Assembly (NCBI GenBank): GCA_013397845.1
Contig: VZTG01001883.1
Span: 1,802,304-1,866,303, forward strand
Length of the DNA stretch: 64,000 nt
Direction: 5' to 3'
Source of the DNA: Melanocharis versteri
Taxonomy: Eukaryota; Chordata; Aves; Passeriformes; Melanocharitidae
Within the stretch, counting starts at the first letter, position 1. The number at the start of each line of letters is the position of its first letter. The notes below the pieces were generated by a model. That model was given only the letters and a program-made list of their open reading frames with translations, had not been told where the DNA came from and ran no database searches. This document shows positions 13,901 to 26,826 of this stretch, piece by piece. Made by a program: the position numbers and the translations under genes.

Positions 13901-14600
13901 AGCCCTAACACAGAAGTAACAAGTAAGGTATAAAATGCCTGAAATCAGTGAGCTAAAGAAACGAAAAGAAGTAAAATCAGCCTTATCTATGACTTCACAT
14001 GCATTTCACAGACTGCATTTTGTCAATAACAGGAGCATTCACAACATGCTGTAAATGTGCAAAGTACCTTATAAAGACACCTTCCTTGTAAAGACTCATG
14101 CTCCGAATAGTTTGATATTCAAGGATAAAATCCTTGCTGAAAATTATAGCATAGAGATGGTGTGAACAACTGACGGATTGGTCCCGGGATTTTCAGAGGT
14201 TTGCAACTGCTTGCTTCACATATGTGTGCCTGAATTTAACTTACAGCTTTGCTATTTTAATTTCTTCATCACATGTGTAATTAAAAAGACAAAATGAAGA
14301 CAAGAGGCATAAACCCACACAGGAGCCTAAATTTTCATGGTGTTCCTGCCTTAATTCAAGTAAACAAAGTACAGCAGTGTGTTAATACAAGGCAGCAGGT
14401 GCCATCAGTGCAGCTCAGATTTAGTATAAGTAACAGAGTAAGGTCAGACCTGTTATAATAGAAAAAACTACCTTCTTCCATTATTATGCACTGATCCTTC
14501 TTTCTAAGAAAAGCATGTTTTTGCAGAGGAATAAACAACCTATATTTTCACAATGACTCCTCGGTATTTCTCTGTCTCAGGGAGTGATTTATATATAACC
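7961..14600. other. Non-coding DNA, no gene seen
   Basis: Long unique-looking AT-rich interval. The longest open frame (10174-10659, minus, 161 codons) has no recognisable domain, signal peptide or repeat structure, and is overlapped by other chance frames on both strands. A moderately GC-richer, C/T-biased patch lies at about 11720-12000, but I recognise no repeat or gene in it. A 14-bp tandem duplication is noted separately at 13045-13076. Confidence 0.5.
13045..13076. repeat. 14-bp tandem duplication
   Basis: Two adjacent copies of GAGATAAGTTGRGA are followed by a partial third (GAGA). The copies differ at one position. This is a replication-slippage type duplication. Confidence 0.85.
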
Positions 14601-17380
14601 ACTCTGGGTATTTCTACCTCGCATTTCAAAGTAGTTTGCAATTTGATGGTTTGCCATTTGCCTCTGTCTCCATGAAACATGGGTACCTATTAAACTAATT
14701 CCTCATAACAAGGTTTATATACAACAATACCTGTGTTTTCTCCCAGAACCCTAACTTGGGTCTTTCCACAGGTCCTTATCAAATCCCTATAGTTTAGTAA
14801 CTATTTTCTACAATTAGTTTTTTTCTTTTAGTAGAAGTATTATGACATATTCCCTTGTGGGTATAAGATTAGTGGAGCACTCATTCCTGATCCCAAGTGA
14901 ATCCCAGCTATTCCTACTTAGTTCCCAGTTACTGGATGATGCCCTTCCTGATTCACAATGAACTCACCCCAGTATTTCCTTCTACTGATGAGTCGCGCTG
15001 ATCTTTTCTCTTTCGACCTATCTCAGGACAGTGATAATGACACTGCCTGAATTAATCCAAATGTGATTTGTACACCACTACTTCACCCCTCATGTGCACA
15101 TAAATCACACTTCTTTTTTAATCAGGTAGCAATTCTGTACAGTTTATGCCCAGTCTAAATACAGCATGGAAGGCAAATATGGAAGGGCTTCCACTAAAGC
15201 CGATGCAGGCTTTTGAATAAAATATATTTCCATGTGTTATTTTAATCTCATCACTGAAGGTTTTTTGCTTTCTTCTCTTTCACATTTCTCTCTCCTCAGA
15301 AGCAATACACAATCATACTTGTTAAAATGTAAGAAGGAAGCTTTGGTGAAAAGAAAGAGATGACCTTTCACTTATTCATCTTTAAAAAAAATAAAAATCT
15401 GTTAGAGGTAAATTTCAGACTAAAGCTGAGGAGAAGAGAAAAAGGGAATAAAAAATTATCAAAGAGAGAAAGAAAATTGAACTGATATTTTGGGGAAGTA
15501 AGTTATAAGGATATGTAAACCCACAGGTAGAACTCACCCCTCACCCAGACAATTTTTAGAGTTATAGAGTCAACTTATTATTTCATAGGACTTGTTTTAC
15601 ATGCCATATGTTGCACGAAAAAAAAATCCATCTAATATTTTGCAAACAGCTGGGCTCTAAGAGTGGGCCAGGCGTAGCTGTTGGTTTCAGTGTGTTGTCT
15701 TTCATCTACTGCAATCAGAGTGTTTTCTCTGATTGATATGACAAGTATGGAGCCAGCCTTTCCTCTCCAACCCCATAGTGGTGTGGAAGTGATTCAGGTC
15801 CTGCAAAGAGCCTCTTGAGCTGTGCTGAAATCTGTGGTTAAGGGCTTCTGTGCTAAGATTGAGCCCATGAAACACCAGTGTGGCTGTAGACTTCAGAAGC
15901 ACTTGAAGGAAACATTTTAAAAACACCTTATATTCTGATGGATTTTCTCTTTTTTCTTATTTTTCTTCCCCCTGAATAATCCAGAATAATATATTAGTCA
16001 GGAAATTGTGTGGAAAAATGTATTCCTCACAACCCTTAATCTGCATTGCATGACTAGGGTAAAGACAGGCTTGCAAACAAACTAAATTTTGCTGGTACAT
16101 GGCAGCAGGAACAGAGTTTAGTACAGACTCATTTGATTGATGATCTAATTTAGATTTTAATTGCTCTCCAATCAATTAGAAAGATAGGAGGAATATAAAG
16201 GCTGCTGTGAAAAATGTTTGCCTCTTTCCTTGGTTTTACTCAAGCAAGTCTTGAGGGTCAGATTACTTGCCATGAGATTCCTGATCTTTACACTTTGGTT
16301 CAGTGAATACTCCCAGTGGTCACTGTTCATCTAGCTCCATCAGAACAAGAAGAGCTACATTAATTTATAACACCCAAGGACTAGGGCTAATAAAAATAAG
16401 AAACCTCCTGAATCAGGCAACCAGTTCAATCAATGAAGTTTTTCATTGTTCCGAGCTTAAAAATAGCTTGCATTTGACTTCTGACAAACGTTACTTGGAG
16501 AATATTTTTCCTTTCAATATTTTTTTCCTTTCAATTCAATGTACTGCCCCACTGAAAAACAACCTCTTGGGACACTGGATTTCAAAAAGCTTAACTTTAT
16601 CTGCAAAGCACACATTTCTTTCCAGTCTTCCTTCAACATGAAACAGTTCTTTGGGGAAAAAAAAAAAAGTACAATCCTTTTTGAGATTCTTTGTGGATTT
16701 TATTTTTTATTTTGTATGATTTTACACTAGTAAAATAATTCAACTTGATAAATGTATGTCTTCCTCTTGGGCTGGTAATTTGAAATGACAATCCCACTGA
16801 GAAAATTAACCTGAATTATTTAATGGTAAAAAATTGGCTTGGATTTTCTCTAAACCTTCTCCTCTTACTCTGATGTTTATGTATAGAAGAGAAATCATAG
16901 TGTTAAATAAATTTGTTAAAAACATCCAAACAACTGACTAGTTTTTATGATAACTACTGGCCTCTACAGAGGACACTGAAGACTGCTGAGTTGTGCTGCA
17001 CAGTTCTTAAATCTGTCATAGTTGAAGGCTGATCTACTTTAGATTAATATATAAGGGTTGCCTCTTTTGCACAGTACATTTTCATCCGTTGCTACTGGCA
17101 TATTTTCCATTTTGCCTGATCCCAGCAGCTTTCAGGTACGCCTTGGAAATGAAGTGGCTGAGGAATACAGTTCCTTTTTGCTTGTTGGTGGGCCATTCTA
17201 CATCTGATACTGATTTTTAATAATTTGCTCTCTGCTTAATGATCATTGAAAATGAAAAAAAGAGAAAAAATCAGGTGGGATATCAATCTTAGCTGTTCAT
17301 TTGCCCATGGTGAGGCATTTGCCAGCCCCTCTGAGTCCTTTGCATCCACTTCTATCCTGGTACTTTACATTTCCTGTCCT

Positions 17381-17400
17381 TGCTCATCCTTGCTCATCCT
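17381..17400. repeat. 10-bp tandem duplication
   Basis: Two exact adjacent copies of TGCTCATCCT. The bases before (TCCT) extend the periodicity slightly. Confidence 0.85.
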
Positions 17401-20400
17401 GGGAGATAAGATTGCCCACTGGCTCTGAATATTAGCTCAGAGGCATTTATTCCTGAATTGCATGTGTGTGAAAATGCCTGAGAATTTGGTGACATTTTGT
17501 GCTGGGTGCTCTACTGCTTTGCCCGGTGTGGGCAGACATATAAGCAGACTGTTGTTCCCCGAGAGGTTAGCAGATAATACAGTAGAGATGTCTGAGATTA
17601 CTGACCACTCTGCTAAACACCCTTCTGATTTAGAGAAAGCATATGGTCTTCAGACAGAAAAACTTCTTACCTAAATACTCCTGAGGATTCAGTATTATGA
17701 AGCTAAATAAAATAAGCGTTCAGAAATCGATTGGCTTTGTAGTGGAAAGAATCTGTGGGATCAAGCAAGCTCTAAAACTGGAATAAGGGAAAACTATGGG
17801 CCAGCCTCCTACCAATGGAACGCTGTTGTCGAATAAAGTTAGAATAAATTAGCAAAGAGAAAACTGAGAGACCTGTAAAATCTGCTCTGGAAGTTTTTCC
17901 TGTGCTTAGAGGGGAAAGGCCTAGAGCCTGGACATTTGAGCTCTGAAGGAAGGAGCATGAGGCACCCATAACTAGTTGGAGAGGCTAGAAAAGCTTCTTT
18001 TTTCTTTCATCAAGAAATAATAAAAAAAATTGTCAACATGATTTAATGAAAAACTCCTGGCAGGAAAAATTCTCACACTCCAGTAATCTCAGCGTTCAAC
18101 AAATGCTTGCAAAACGTAGCTTTTCTGCCTTCAGCAAACAGGAGGACTGGTGATATGTGAGTATCTGATGGGATAATTTGCAGAGGCATAATCTTGCCAT
18201 GTGGTTATGGTTGCATGCACACTACATTTGTTTCGCTTGCACTAAATGCTGAAGGCTGGATGGCTCCAGAGGTAAAGCATGTCTAGTCTCCCAAGAAACT
18301 GAAAGCTGAGTAGGCCATTGGTGTTTCATTGGTTATGTGTAATCAGCCCCAGCAGATTTCTGAGGCACATTAATAATCAGAAAACTGCTGAGCCTCTAGT
18401 TATGTTGACAGAGATGCAATTTGTTCCAGCCAAATTCCAGCTTGCACAAGCTTTCTGGTGTTGAATGCTTGTCCTTTGTTGCAGACAAAAGGCACCTCTT
18501 CTTCAGCTCTTAAGGCACGGTAGTGACTATGTGTGAGATCTCTTTTTAAACACTATTTCAAAGGGAAGCAAGACAGAGAGCAAATAAACCGTGGGTAGCT
18601 TTGTAGCTTGCTTTCACCAAACTACCTCAGGCACCCAGGAGGCTCAAGCATCTGCCTGATAATAGAACTGGTCCTGAACTTCGAACTCTAAACTGCAAGA
18701 GCCTGCTTGCTGTGCTAAAAGAAAATAACCTTTGAAGAAAAGAAGGTAATGAGGACCACAGAAACATCTTTACAAGTGAGGAATGTCTCCTATACTCAGT
18801 TCTTCACAGCTTTCCTCTCGGAATTCTGCAGGTCTGAACTTAAACAAGGATTAGTTCTATATTTTCTGTGGAGAAATTTAATTTGACTTACTTGCCTTGC
18901 AATAGGTAAGGTAAAACTTGAGGTAGAACTGAAATTCAGCCAAACAATGTGTGAACTAATGAGTGGTGGGATCAGCTGTTGTAAGAACAGTGGTTGAGAT
19001 AAGAGCAACTTCACCAGGCAGTCATATGGGACTGGGAAATACAAGGGAGAGGAAAACCATCATCTTAAATTAGTGCAGCTGTGGTATGGTAGTACAGAGT
19101 GAGAGAAAAATACTAGTAAGAGCAAGGGGTTGATAAAAGACCAAATATTTTTGCTTTCTTTGCTTACCTGTAATGTACCATAATTAACTATTTTTCTTAT
19201 AATATGAACCTCAAACATAGTGATCGCCAACATTTTCTGTCTTTGAAGCCAGTCATTGGGATGTTGCATGGCAAATAACCTAGAACAGGTAAGAGTTTCC
19301 TCTGTATGTGGCCCTGAGGCATGCTCTCCCTTTAGCAACTGCAGTGCAACCTACAGCTTCCAAGCTGGCATCTTCCTTCTAGCTCTGTCCTCAAAACTGC
19401 ATTTTCTCACAAGGACATGGGTCACTGTTAGAGAAAAATAATTATCATGTCCTTGTTGGCTAATAGCTAAATTAAGCATGCTTGTGCTGTGTCTGAGAAA
19501 ATGGCTTAGTTATAAGCTGTTGCTCTCTGGGGAGGAGACATACTGTTTCTTAATGTTTTTAAAGCCCTACATGAATTTATGGTGCAGTGCTAATTATGGC
19601 TAATCAGTGTATCCTCTTAGTTTGGAGGCATTCATTGAATGATACGACAGACTCATGATGATAAGCTCTATGGCAATGAATCATAAATTTAATTGGCTGG
19701 CTGGGCCACCTCTGGAATCCATTGATACTTAAAAATCCTTCAAATGTGACAGTAAAACAAATTCTGGGAGACTCTAAACCTCCCCTAGTCACCCATGGAG
19801 TCTCTGAAGCCCTCCCTCATTTTGTATTCTCTTTATGTTAGCTTGCTATCCATGTCTCTTATTTCTTTGCTGCCGCCATGGCAAAGTCCTAACTTGGCTC
19901 GCATTCATTCTCTCAGGAAAACTTATGACTTATGGCATGTACATCTGAAAATGGGAGAGCTTGAGGCCAGCCCTTTCACTGCTCCACTCACTTCTCTCAA
20001 ATGGTTTTAACAACTGAGAGCATCCCAGGGTGTTCTGGGTCTGCTGCTTGCCCTTTTCCTATGTTGTCTCATGTTTATTAGGAAAACAGCCTCCTTTCTG
20101 TAACAACTTGGTATTCAAAGCCTTCACAGCCTGGCTAGGAAACAGAAAGACCTCTACTGCTAGGATAACTTTCCTAGGCTGGCTAGGTGAGCCATTTGAT
20201 CTCTTCTGTCAGTTCAGTGACCCTGAACTAGACAGATAGTAAGAAGAGGCGATGAGGTGGTAGACAAGGAACCTTGTGGCTGAACACTCCAGGTGGTATT
20301 TATTCAGTTAATGCCTTCACAGGAAAACTTCTGATTTCAGTGGAAAAGGAGCCATAGTGCAGATTGAATAAGGAGTGGTTCATCTCTTCAGGACTTGCCC

Positions 20401-21215
20401 CAGTCCTCACTTTCTCTTGGCTCATGATTGTTATCTTTTCAGAAGCTCTAGATCTCATTTCTTTATATGTACAGCTGAGTGTACAGTAAATATGACTTGT
20501 TATTTGGTGCTGGATGTGTCCTGAAGGCCAGCTGTAAGCAATGACTGGTTCGTGCCTTTTTATGTGTTTTCGCATATTATTCACACTGAATGACTGAGTG
20601 TGGAGGCTCTGGCTGAACAAAATGAGGAATGATCTGAGCACCAACTCCTTTGATCTGGTAGGTAACTAATCTGCTCTCACATGAGCATCCTGAAAGAAAA
20701 TGAAATTTCTGATCAGCAAGCACAGAACGTAGGGGTTTTTTTTGAGTTCAGAGAAGGAAATGCAGCCCACAGCTATCAGCTCTGGGGCTAAGGTGGAGGC
20801 AGAATTTAGACCTATTGAGAAATAACAGTGCAGCGCTAATCGATGCTAAAACCAGCCTGCTGTTTTATACTTACTACCTCAATCTACAATAAGACAAGCT
20901 TTGTTTTCAGAAACACCAAATAAAATTTTATTGGAGAAGAGGCACAATATAGAAGCAACTCTCCTGCCTCAGTTCTGCATTTGTAGAATGGAAGGTGTTG
21001 GGTTGGGGGTTTTTTTGTGTTTTTTTTCTTTTTTTTACACGTGCCAATCTATTTTAATTGAAATTGTAATTGTAAATGAAATCTATAGAGAAGCGTAATC
21101 TTCAACTGAAATTGTTTTTCAAAATCTGTGTATGAGCCACTAGTATGGAAGCATTAATTTCAGAATTATTAATCTTGCAAGGAAACAAATCGTTCTGAGG
21201 GTCTAGAGAAATGCA

Positions 21216-21290
21216 AACGACCAAAACCAAAATCAAACAAAACCCAACCGACCAACCAGCCCACGGAAAAAATCCAAAACAAACAAGAAA
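21216..21290. repeat. A/C-rich low-complexity tract
   Basis: About 75 bases are almost entirely A and C in the pattern AAAACC/AAACAAAACCC, with very few T and G. It resembles similar tracts near 34408-34465, 42238-42285 and 45967-45996. Confidence 0.7.
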
Positions 21291-22743
21291 GGGAACATGC
21301 AACAAGCTGATTTCCACAGTTCATGGTAATGATCTTATTACTGTTTTTATACCCACTTACAACCAACATTTATATAGAGAATTTAAGTCCTTTCCTTAGG
21401 AACATCTGAAATCAAATTTTTACTGAGCTTTCTCTAGGTGCCATCTGCTTTGGAGATAAGACCTGTTCTTTTCCTCCTGTATTGTAATCCCAGCTTAATA
21501 TAGTCTTTCACCTAAAGCTGCAGCCACAAAGCAGAGCAGTATTTGCTGACTTTAGAAAGGGATTTTTCAATTTTTTCAGTCCTACATTTCTCCTGACCTC
21601 ACTGCTAGGCAATCACAGCACTTTAAAAGAAGATTTCTGCTTTACCACAATACCAAGATTTACTTCTGTGCCTTCTTTGTTAAGGCTTTAGGTGCTCATT
21701 TCACAGCAGCTGATGAGGATCAAGTACAGAATCAACAATTTCTTCCTCCTTAGTCACTGGTGATGTTCATCTGTTCATATTTTCTGGATATGACCTTGTT
21801 TTCTTCACTGAAATGTAATGGAAAACCTTTTAGGCCATTCCTAAACTATCAAACACCTACACTAACTGTCTCCAGATCTTATTTCTGTAGTACTCAAAAG
21901 TGGGTGGAGGCAGGCTAAAAATAAAACATAAAAAAGATGCAAAGATATAAAAAGCACACAGAAGTGGGAGGAGGGGATTGCAAGCTGCAGTACTCGAGTT
22001 CCATAGTTTCAGCACTGGAAAGCTGCTGTTAAACTATATATTGGTTTTTGCCTGTGCCACATATTTCCTGTATGTTTTAGTCAAGGCTCTTAACCCAAAT
22101 CTTCCACAACTTATTACTATTTTTTTCCTTTTACTGAGTGTCCAGTTGACACAAAAGCATCCTCCACAATCCCCCAGACTTGCAGTTCCTGTTTTATATG
22201 ATATCAAGAACAGAGAAACTTTTTTTTCTTCTTTTTTCTTCGATAGAGGCACTTCCTGTGGTCATCACCTCAAAAGCCCTGATGTCTTTGCCCGGTTATT
22301 AAGTGAGGAGGGATACACTCATAGTAATCACATTGTTGCCTTCTCTTTTCATGCCACAGGAGACAGATAGGATGGAGCTATATCCAAAAGGAAACCACAA
22401 CGCAGGGACAAACTGTTAACTGTCTGCATTGGCAGCCCCTGAGGATGCATTCCTGCAATCTAGAAATCACATCATCAAGACTACAGTTTAGAAACACCAG
22501 CTGGTTATCTAAACCCTTGCAGAAGATTTGTGCCATGCAGACGAGCATATCATCAGCATTTTTGAACGAAGTGCTGCTATGCTGGATAATAGTGAAGGGC
22601 AACTACTTGCTATTACTTTTCCTCCTGTGAATTGCAAACCAGATGCAGCCAACTCCTGTATTAATTATGGGGAGGATAAAGGAAAGAGGCAAGCTCACAC
22701 TGAAAATGGGCTATCACAGTTGTGCCAATAGGCACAAATAACT

Positions 22744-22759
22744 CTTGCTAGCTAGCAAG
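22744..22759. repeat. 16-nt perfect palindrome
   Basis: CTTGCTAGCTAGCAAG equals its own reverse complement, with NheI-like GCTAGC at the centre. No function is evident. Confidence 0.9.
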
Positions 22760-24943
22760 CAGCACTTTGTACTACAAATAACATGTTTAATTTCTTATAA
22801 ACTTGTATAATTAATTTAATAGGGTGGGGAAATTTCTAAGCTACCTAGTATTTCAGGTAGACAAGGTCATATAGGCAAGATTGAGAGTAGTGTGCACTAA
22901 ACATTTGTTCCTCTGTTTTGGGGTTTATTTTTCACTGTTTGTTTTTACTTGACCTGGCCAAAGTGAAGAATGTAGAGTAAGCCCTAAGACATCTGTCATT
23001 GTGAAGAGCCTTCTTACTGTAAGACCTTAAGAGAAGCTGCTCTTCTGCTCCTGCTTTGCTCTTAGTCTTGGAATGCTTGACACTGAACTGTGTGATCAAT
23101 AACTTAATAATTAACGCTGATGTACTTAGGCAGCGTATTTCTTCTGCTTGTGAATAGTGAGCCCACCAAATATGCAGAAATATTTAGATGCTGGAGTGTA
23201 CATGCACAATTCTGACAGTAGACATCATCAATTTGTAAAAAGTATTACTCATTCTGTGCAATTTTGAGCTTTGATTCACGATATGCTATTAGTTTTCTGT
23301 ATTTAGGTTGGCAATATTAAAAGGCACCTTTCTGAGATTATCTTTAGGAAAACAGCTAAAAACCTCATTAGCAACACAAGGGTCCATTTCAAAAGAAAAT
23401 AAGCCAGCCATCCATTTGGAAAGACTCTGCCTTCATCACCTTACCCCACTTCAGAATTCTTCCCTAACTCATGCCTTCACAGCATTATTGCAATATTACC
23501 ACATTTAGGTTGTTCAAAGAGCTGTTTACAGGAAATCTCAGAGAAAATGCCCTTCCAGCCTTCACAATACAGGGAATCCTTCCTGGATCCACTGTGTTAT
23601 GTGCTGTTAGAGCAGTTAGGGATTGTTCCCTTATTTCTAAAAGTACATAGATCTTCAGAAAGACCCTCAAAATTTGAATGGCTATTTAGTACCAAAAAAC
23701 ATCACTGAAAATATCACTACAATGGTTGTTGTCTGTGGGTTTTTTGCTTGTTTTTAATTTGGCAGTGCTTGTGAGAACTTTAAAAATGTTTTGATATGCA
23801 TTGCCTTTGAATTATTCATTTTAATTAGTCACTGTTCTCCCTAAGCAGTAGATCATGTGATATTTCTGTTCTTTGGTTGTATGCTTAAAATACGAAAGAG
23901 AATGATGACAAATAATCATTATGAATACTATTGAGTTGACTGAAAATGCTAAATATTTGATTAAAATTTTAATGTCTACTTAAAAACAAAACCGTTGAAA
24001 TTCTTGCCACTATCATCACCAATTTCCATCCGTGTTTAATGATTTTCAGCTGCATTTAGTGTGGTTTGATCTGCAGTGTATTGGATAACATGAAACAGAT
24101 GAATGTGTCATGTTCCTCTAACGGGAAATTGTGGATTAACAAAAACTCAGGGTAGAATTCATCCTGAATCAACAGCTTCATAACATTTCCACCAATACCC
24201 AGCAGTTAATTTTTAATGCCTTCTATGACAGCTAGTATAATTTTAACTCACTTCAAACCAATCTTGTGTTTCACCATTATTATCATCATGATGCTAATCC
24301 ATGAAAGTGTTACAAGACTTTTCACATATCCTTAATACTCTGCTGTGCCAGCATTATATTCCATTTTGAAATTTTTTGGATGATAATATATGATCTGATT
24401 TTTTTCCACTTGCACAAAAAGCCTCTTTATTTTGTGCTTTCAGCACTAAGGGCACTAGTTCTCAATAGAGCAAGGTTTCACATTACAGTTTATTCTCAGA
24501 ACCTCACATCTGTGATGGAAAACATGCTTGTACATTTGCATACTCGTCACATCTGCATATACATGTATCTCGAGGAACATTTCAAGACTCTCTTAGGGAT
24601 ATTTTTCACTTTCTGTTTTTTGCAAGACTTATTTCCTTCTGATGTAAGCGTGGAAAAGTACCGGTGCACAGGACTCAAGCAGCTCTGTTTGCAGTCTCCC
24701 TACGAAATGTGTATTACAAGCATGAACTTTAACTCCAGGTTAAAAAGTTCATAGGATTAAATTTTAGTGGAGCTGAGTTAGGGAGTTTTTTTCTGTGGAT
24801 GGTTCAGGCTAATTCCCACTGATGTAGATTATTTTGGTTTTTAAAGTCAGAGAAAAATCAAGCAATATAAAGGAGAACCAGGTTCCAATTTTATCCGTAT
24901 CTGGAATTATCAATTACAAATCTGTCTTCAAATCTATTTCAAC

Positions 24944-24960
24944 AAAAAAAAAAAAAAAAA
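24944..24960. repeat. Poly-A run (A17)
   Basis: An uninterrupted run of 17 A residues. The sequence before it is not recognised as a retrocopied gene, so there is no evidence that it is the tail of a processed pseudogene. Confidence 0.9.
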
Positions 24961-26118
24961 TTTCTGCAAAGAAAGAGAGGAAAATTCTGTTCACCAACGT
25001 TCTATATATCCAAAAATATATCAACTTGGTCCCATAGGAGATTCCTTGGACCTCTCCTTCCTCACTTTGCAGAGTTTAATCAGTTTGTCAGTGAACATAT
25101 TCCTACTAGGACAACATTGGAGGGAACCAGAAAACAGTGTTCTGAGCTATCTAGTTTCAGATTTTTATTTTGTGGGGACATGAACCATGGTCACAGGCAA
25201 ATTCTGCTAATGCAGAAAAGTTCAGATATTACGTCTGGGCTGAGAGGAGGTTGGATCCTCCTGTTCCATTCCCGTAGCAAATGACCAGGCCAACACCTTT
25301 AGTTTTAAAGGAGCACTGAGACTTGGTAGTGAAATGACCAGTGGGGAAAAAGCCTTTCCAGCAGCCATTCATCCTCCTTTAACTTGTACACTGTGCAACA
25401 GCAGGACCCCAGTTCAAAGCTAAAGGTTATTCCCTCCAAATGGACCTTTGGGAAGTGCACAGGTTAGACTTCTATGACTTCTGACCTTTCAAAGGAATAC
25501 CTGGCAAAGATGAAGAGAGCAGGATTATGTAGTTTCTTACCAGATGAATTTGTTATCATTCTGGACTCAGCTAGAGCACATCGTGTGCTCTTATTTGAAT
25601 GTAACCATGGAGTTCCTAGGAATACAGTTAGAGTAGGAACTGGACAAAGATCTAGGGGAGTCCTGGACTCAGATCAGCAGACTAGATTTCAGATGATCTA
25701 TGTTTTGAAATACATGTCCTGGGTAACCTTTAGAAAAAGCAGAATTTCTTCTAATTGTAGTTTTCCGTCTTCACTGTTGGGTGCTGTTTCCTTTCTTACG
25801 TGTATTGTTTTTCAACTATTTGTCAAAACCATAGGGGTACAAACTTCATCAGAGGTTCCTTGTGGTTTTTTCCTGTGTCCTACTCATGGGATAAGGCTCC
25901 AGAAGACAGGGGTTGCCTGCTATGAATTATCAGGAATCATGGATACTGTGCTTGTATAATGCAAAATAATAATTTTTTCAAGGAGTCCATCAAGCCAGTT
26001 TTGGCCTTAAACCTGATCTGAATTTGAAGTCAGCTCCTCAAAACAACCAAATTCTCATCTACAAATACTTCCATGTTAACAATTTAATGAAAATTCTTTA
26101 ATCTGATACAAGGACGTT

Positions 26119-26191
26119 TCTCTCCTCTTCCTCCTCTTTTGCTGCACACACACAAGCATAAACATACATACACACACACACACCCCCCCCA
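26119..26191. repeat. Pyrimidine tract, (CA)n microsatellite and poly-C
   Basis: A TC-rich tract (26119-26140) is followed by two interrupted CA blocks (about 26145-26154 and 26166-26183) that end in a run of C. It is directly visible and likely length-polymorphic. Confidence 0.9.
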
Positions 26192-26495
26192 TCTCTCCTC
26201 AGACTCTATTTTGGGCAAGTAACTTTGGCTTTTCACTGAAAAGAGTAAAATGCCACACAGACAAAATTGATTTCAGTTGAGTGACAGTAGAGTAAAACTG
26301 CAGTGAGTCAGGAAGTGAATCAGAAAGCACAGATTTGATGGACAGAGAAAGGCACACCAAATGAATGTTGTACATTGTATTTAGAGCGATCACTTTCTAA
26401 AGAGCTTGCTGTCAGAATTACAGAAGAAATACAAATGGAGAAAACTCAGCAGAGCAAGGAGAAAAGTATCATCAGCCCTTTATTACTGAATTTTC

Positions 26496-26547
26496 TAATA
26501 TATATATATATTATATATTGTAATAGATATAATATATATATATATAA
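26496..26547. repeat. (AT)n microsatellite, cruciform-prone
   Basis: Two AT-dinucleotide blocks flank a short non-repetitive centre (TTGTAATAG). Because AT repeats are self-complementary, the two blocks can pair to form a hairpin. Confidence 0.9.
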
Positions 26548-26654
26548 GTCAGAATTTGATTATGCTATATACATTTTCCTTTCTTGTAGCTTTTTAAAAT
26601 GAAAAAAAATCTTATAATTGAAATATGGAAAGACGCTAGCAAAATGGACCTCTG

Positions 26655-26826
26655 GCTCTTCTTCTGAGATCCAGAACTCACTTCATGTGTGATTGGGCAA
26701 ACTCTGTAGTCATCTGGTGCTTCAGTTTGTTTACAAAGAAGAATAGAGATGAACCACATCAAAAAGATGCATTAGACAAGTTCATTTTGCATTTATTGAG
26801 GGCCTTGAGATTCTGCTATGTATGGT
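26655..26826 (+). mobile_element. MIR/CORE-SINE-like ancient SINE relic
   Basis: The core at 26679-26752 resembles the MIR core in order: 'gtgtgattgggcaaactc', then 'catctggtgcttcagttt', then 'tttacaaagaagaatagaga'. These correspond to the well-known MIR blocks for 'gtgaccttgggcaag', 'gcctcagttt' and 'tgtaaaatgagaatag'. The tail near 26801-26826 (GCCTTGAGATTCTGCTATG) resembles the L3/MIR-type 3' end with 'ctttgagat'. The tRNA-like head is not recognisable. Divergence is high, which fits the pre-mammal/bird age of this SINE class. Coordinates are approximate. Confidence 0.5.

Larger units (their letters stand above)
14601..26118. other. Non-coding DNA, no gene seen
   Basis: Long unique-looking interval. 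It contains a few short T or A runs (for example A17 at 24944-24960), an A/C-rich low-complexity patch near 21216-21290, a 10-bp tandem duplication at 17381-17400 and a 16-nt palindrome at 22744-22759. The larger open frames (21978-22370, 24380-24754 and 25474-25959, all plus) carry no recognisable domain. I see no exon chain with consistent splice signals, although isolated exons of an unknown gene cannot be excluded by eye. Confidence 0.5.

Noticed and set aside
14615..14735. Possible MIR-like core ('tttgcctctgtctcc ... catgggtacctatta')
   Set aside because: Only scattered words match and the order is loose. It is below what I would call a repeat without a profile search.
24900..24960. Processed pseudogene tail (poly-A run)
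   Set aside because: The sequence upstream has no recognisable coding similarity, and no target-site duplication is visible.
25474..25959. 161-codon plus-strand open frame
   Set aside because: No recognisable family, no flanking exon or promoter evidence, and ordinary composition. It is kept out for lack of support, not disproved.
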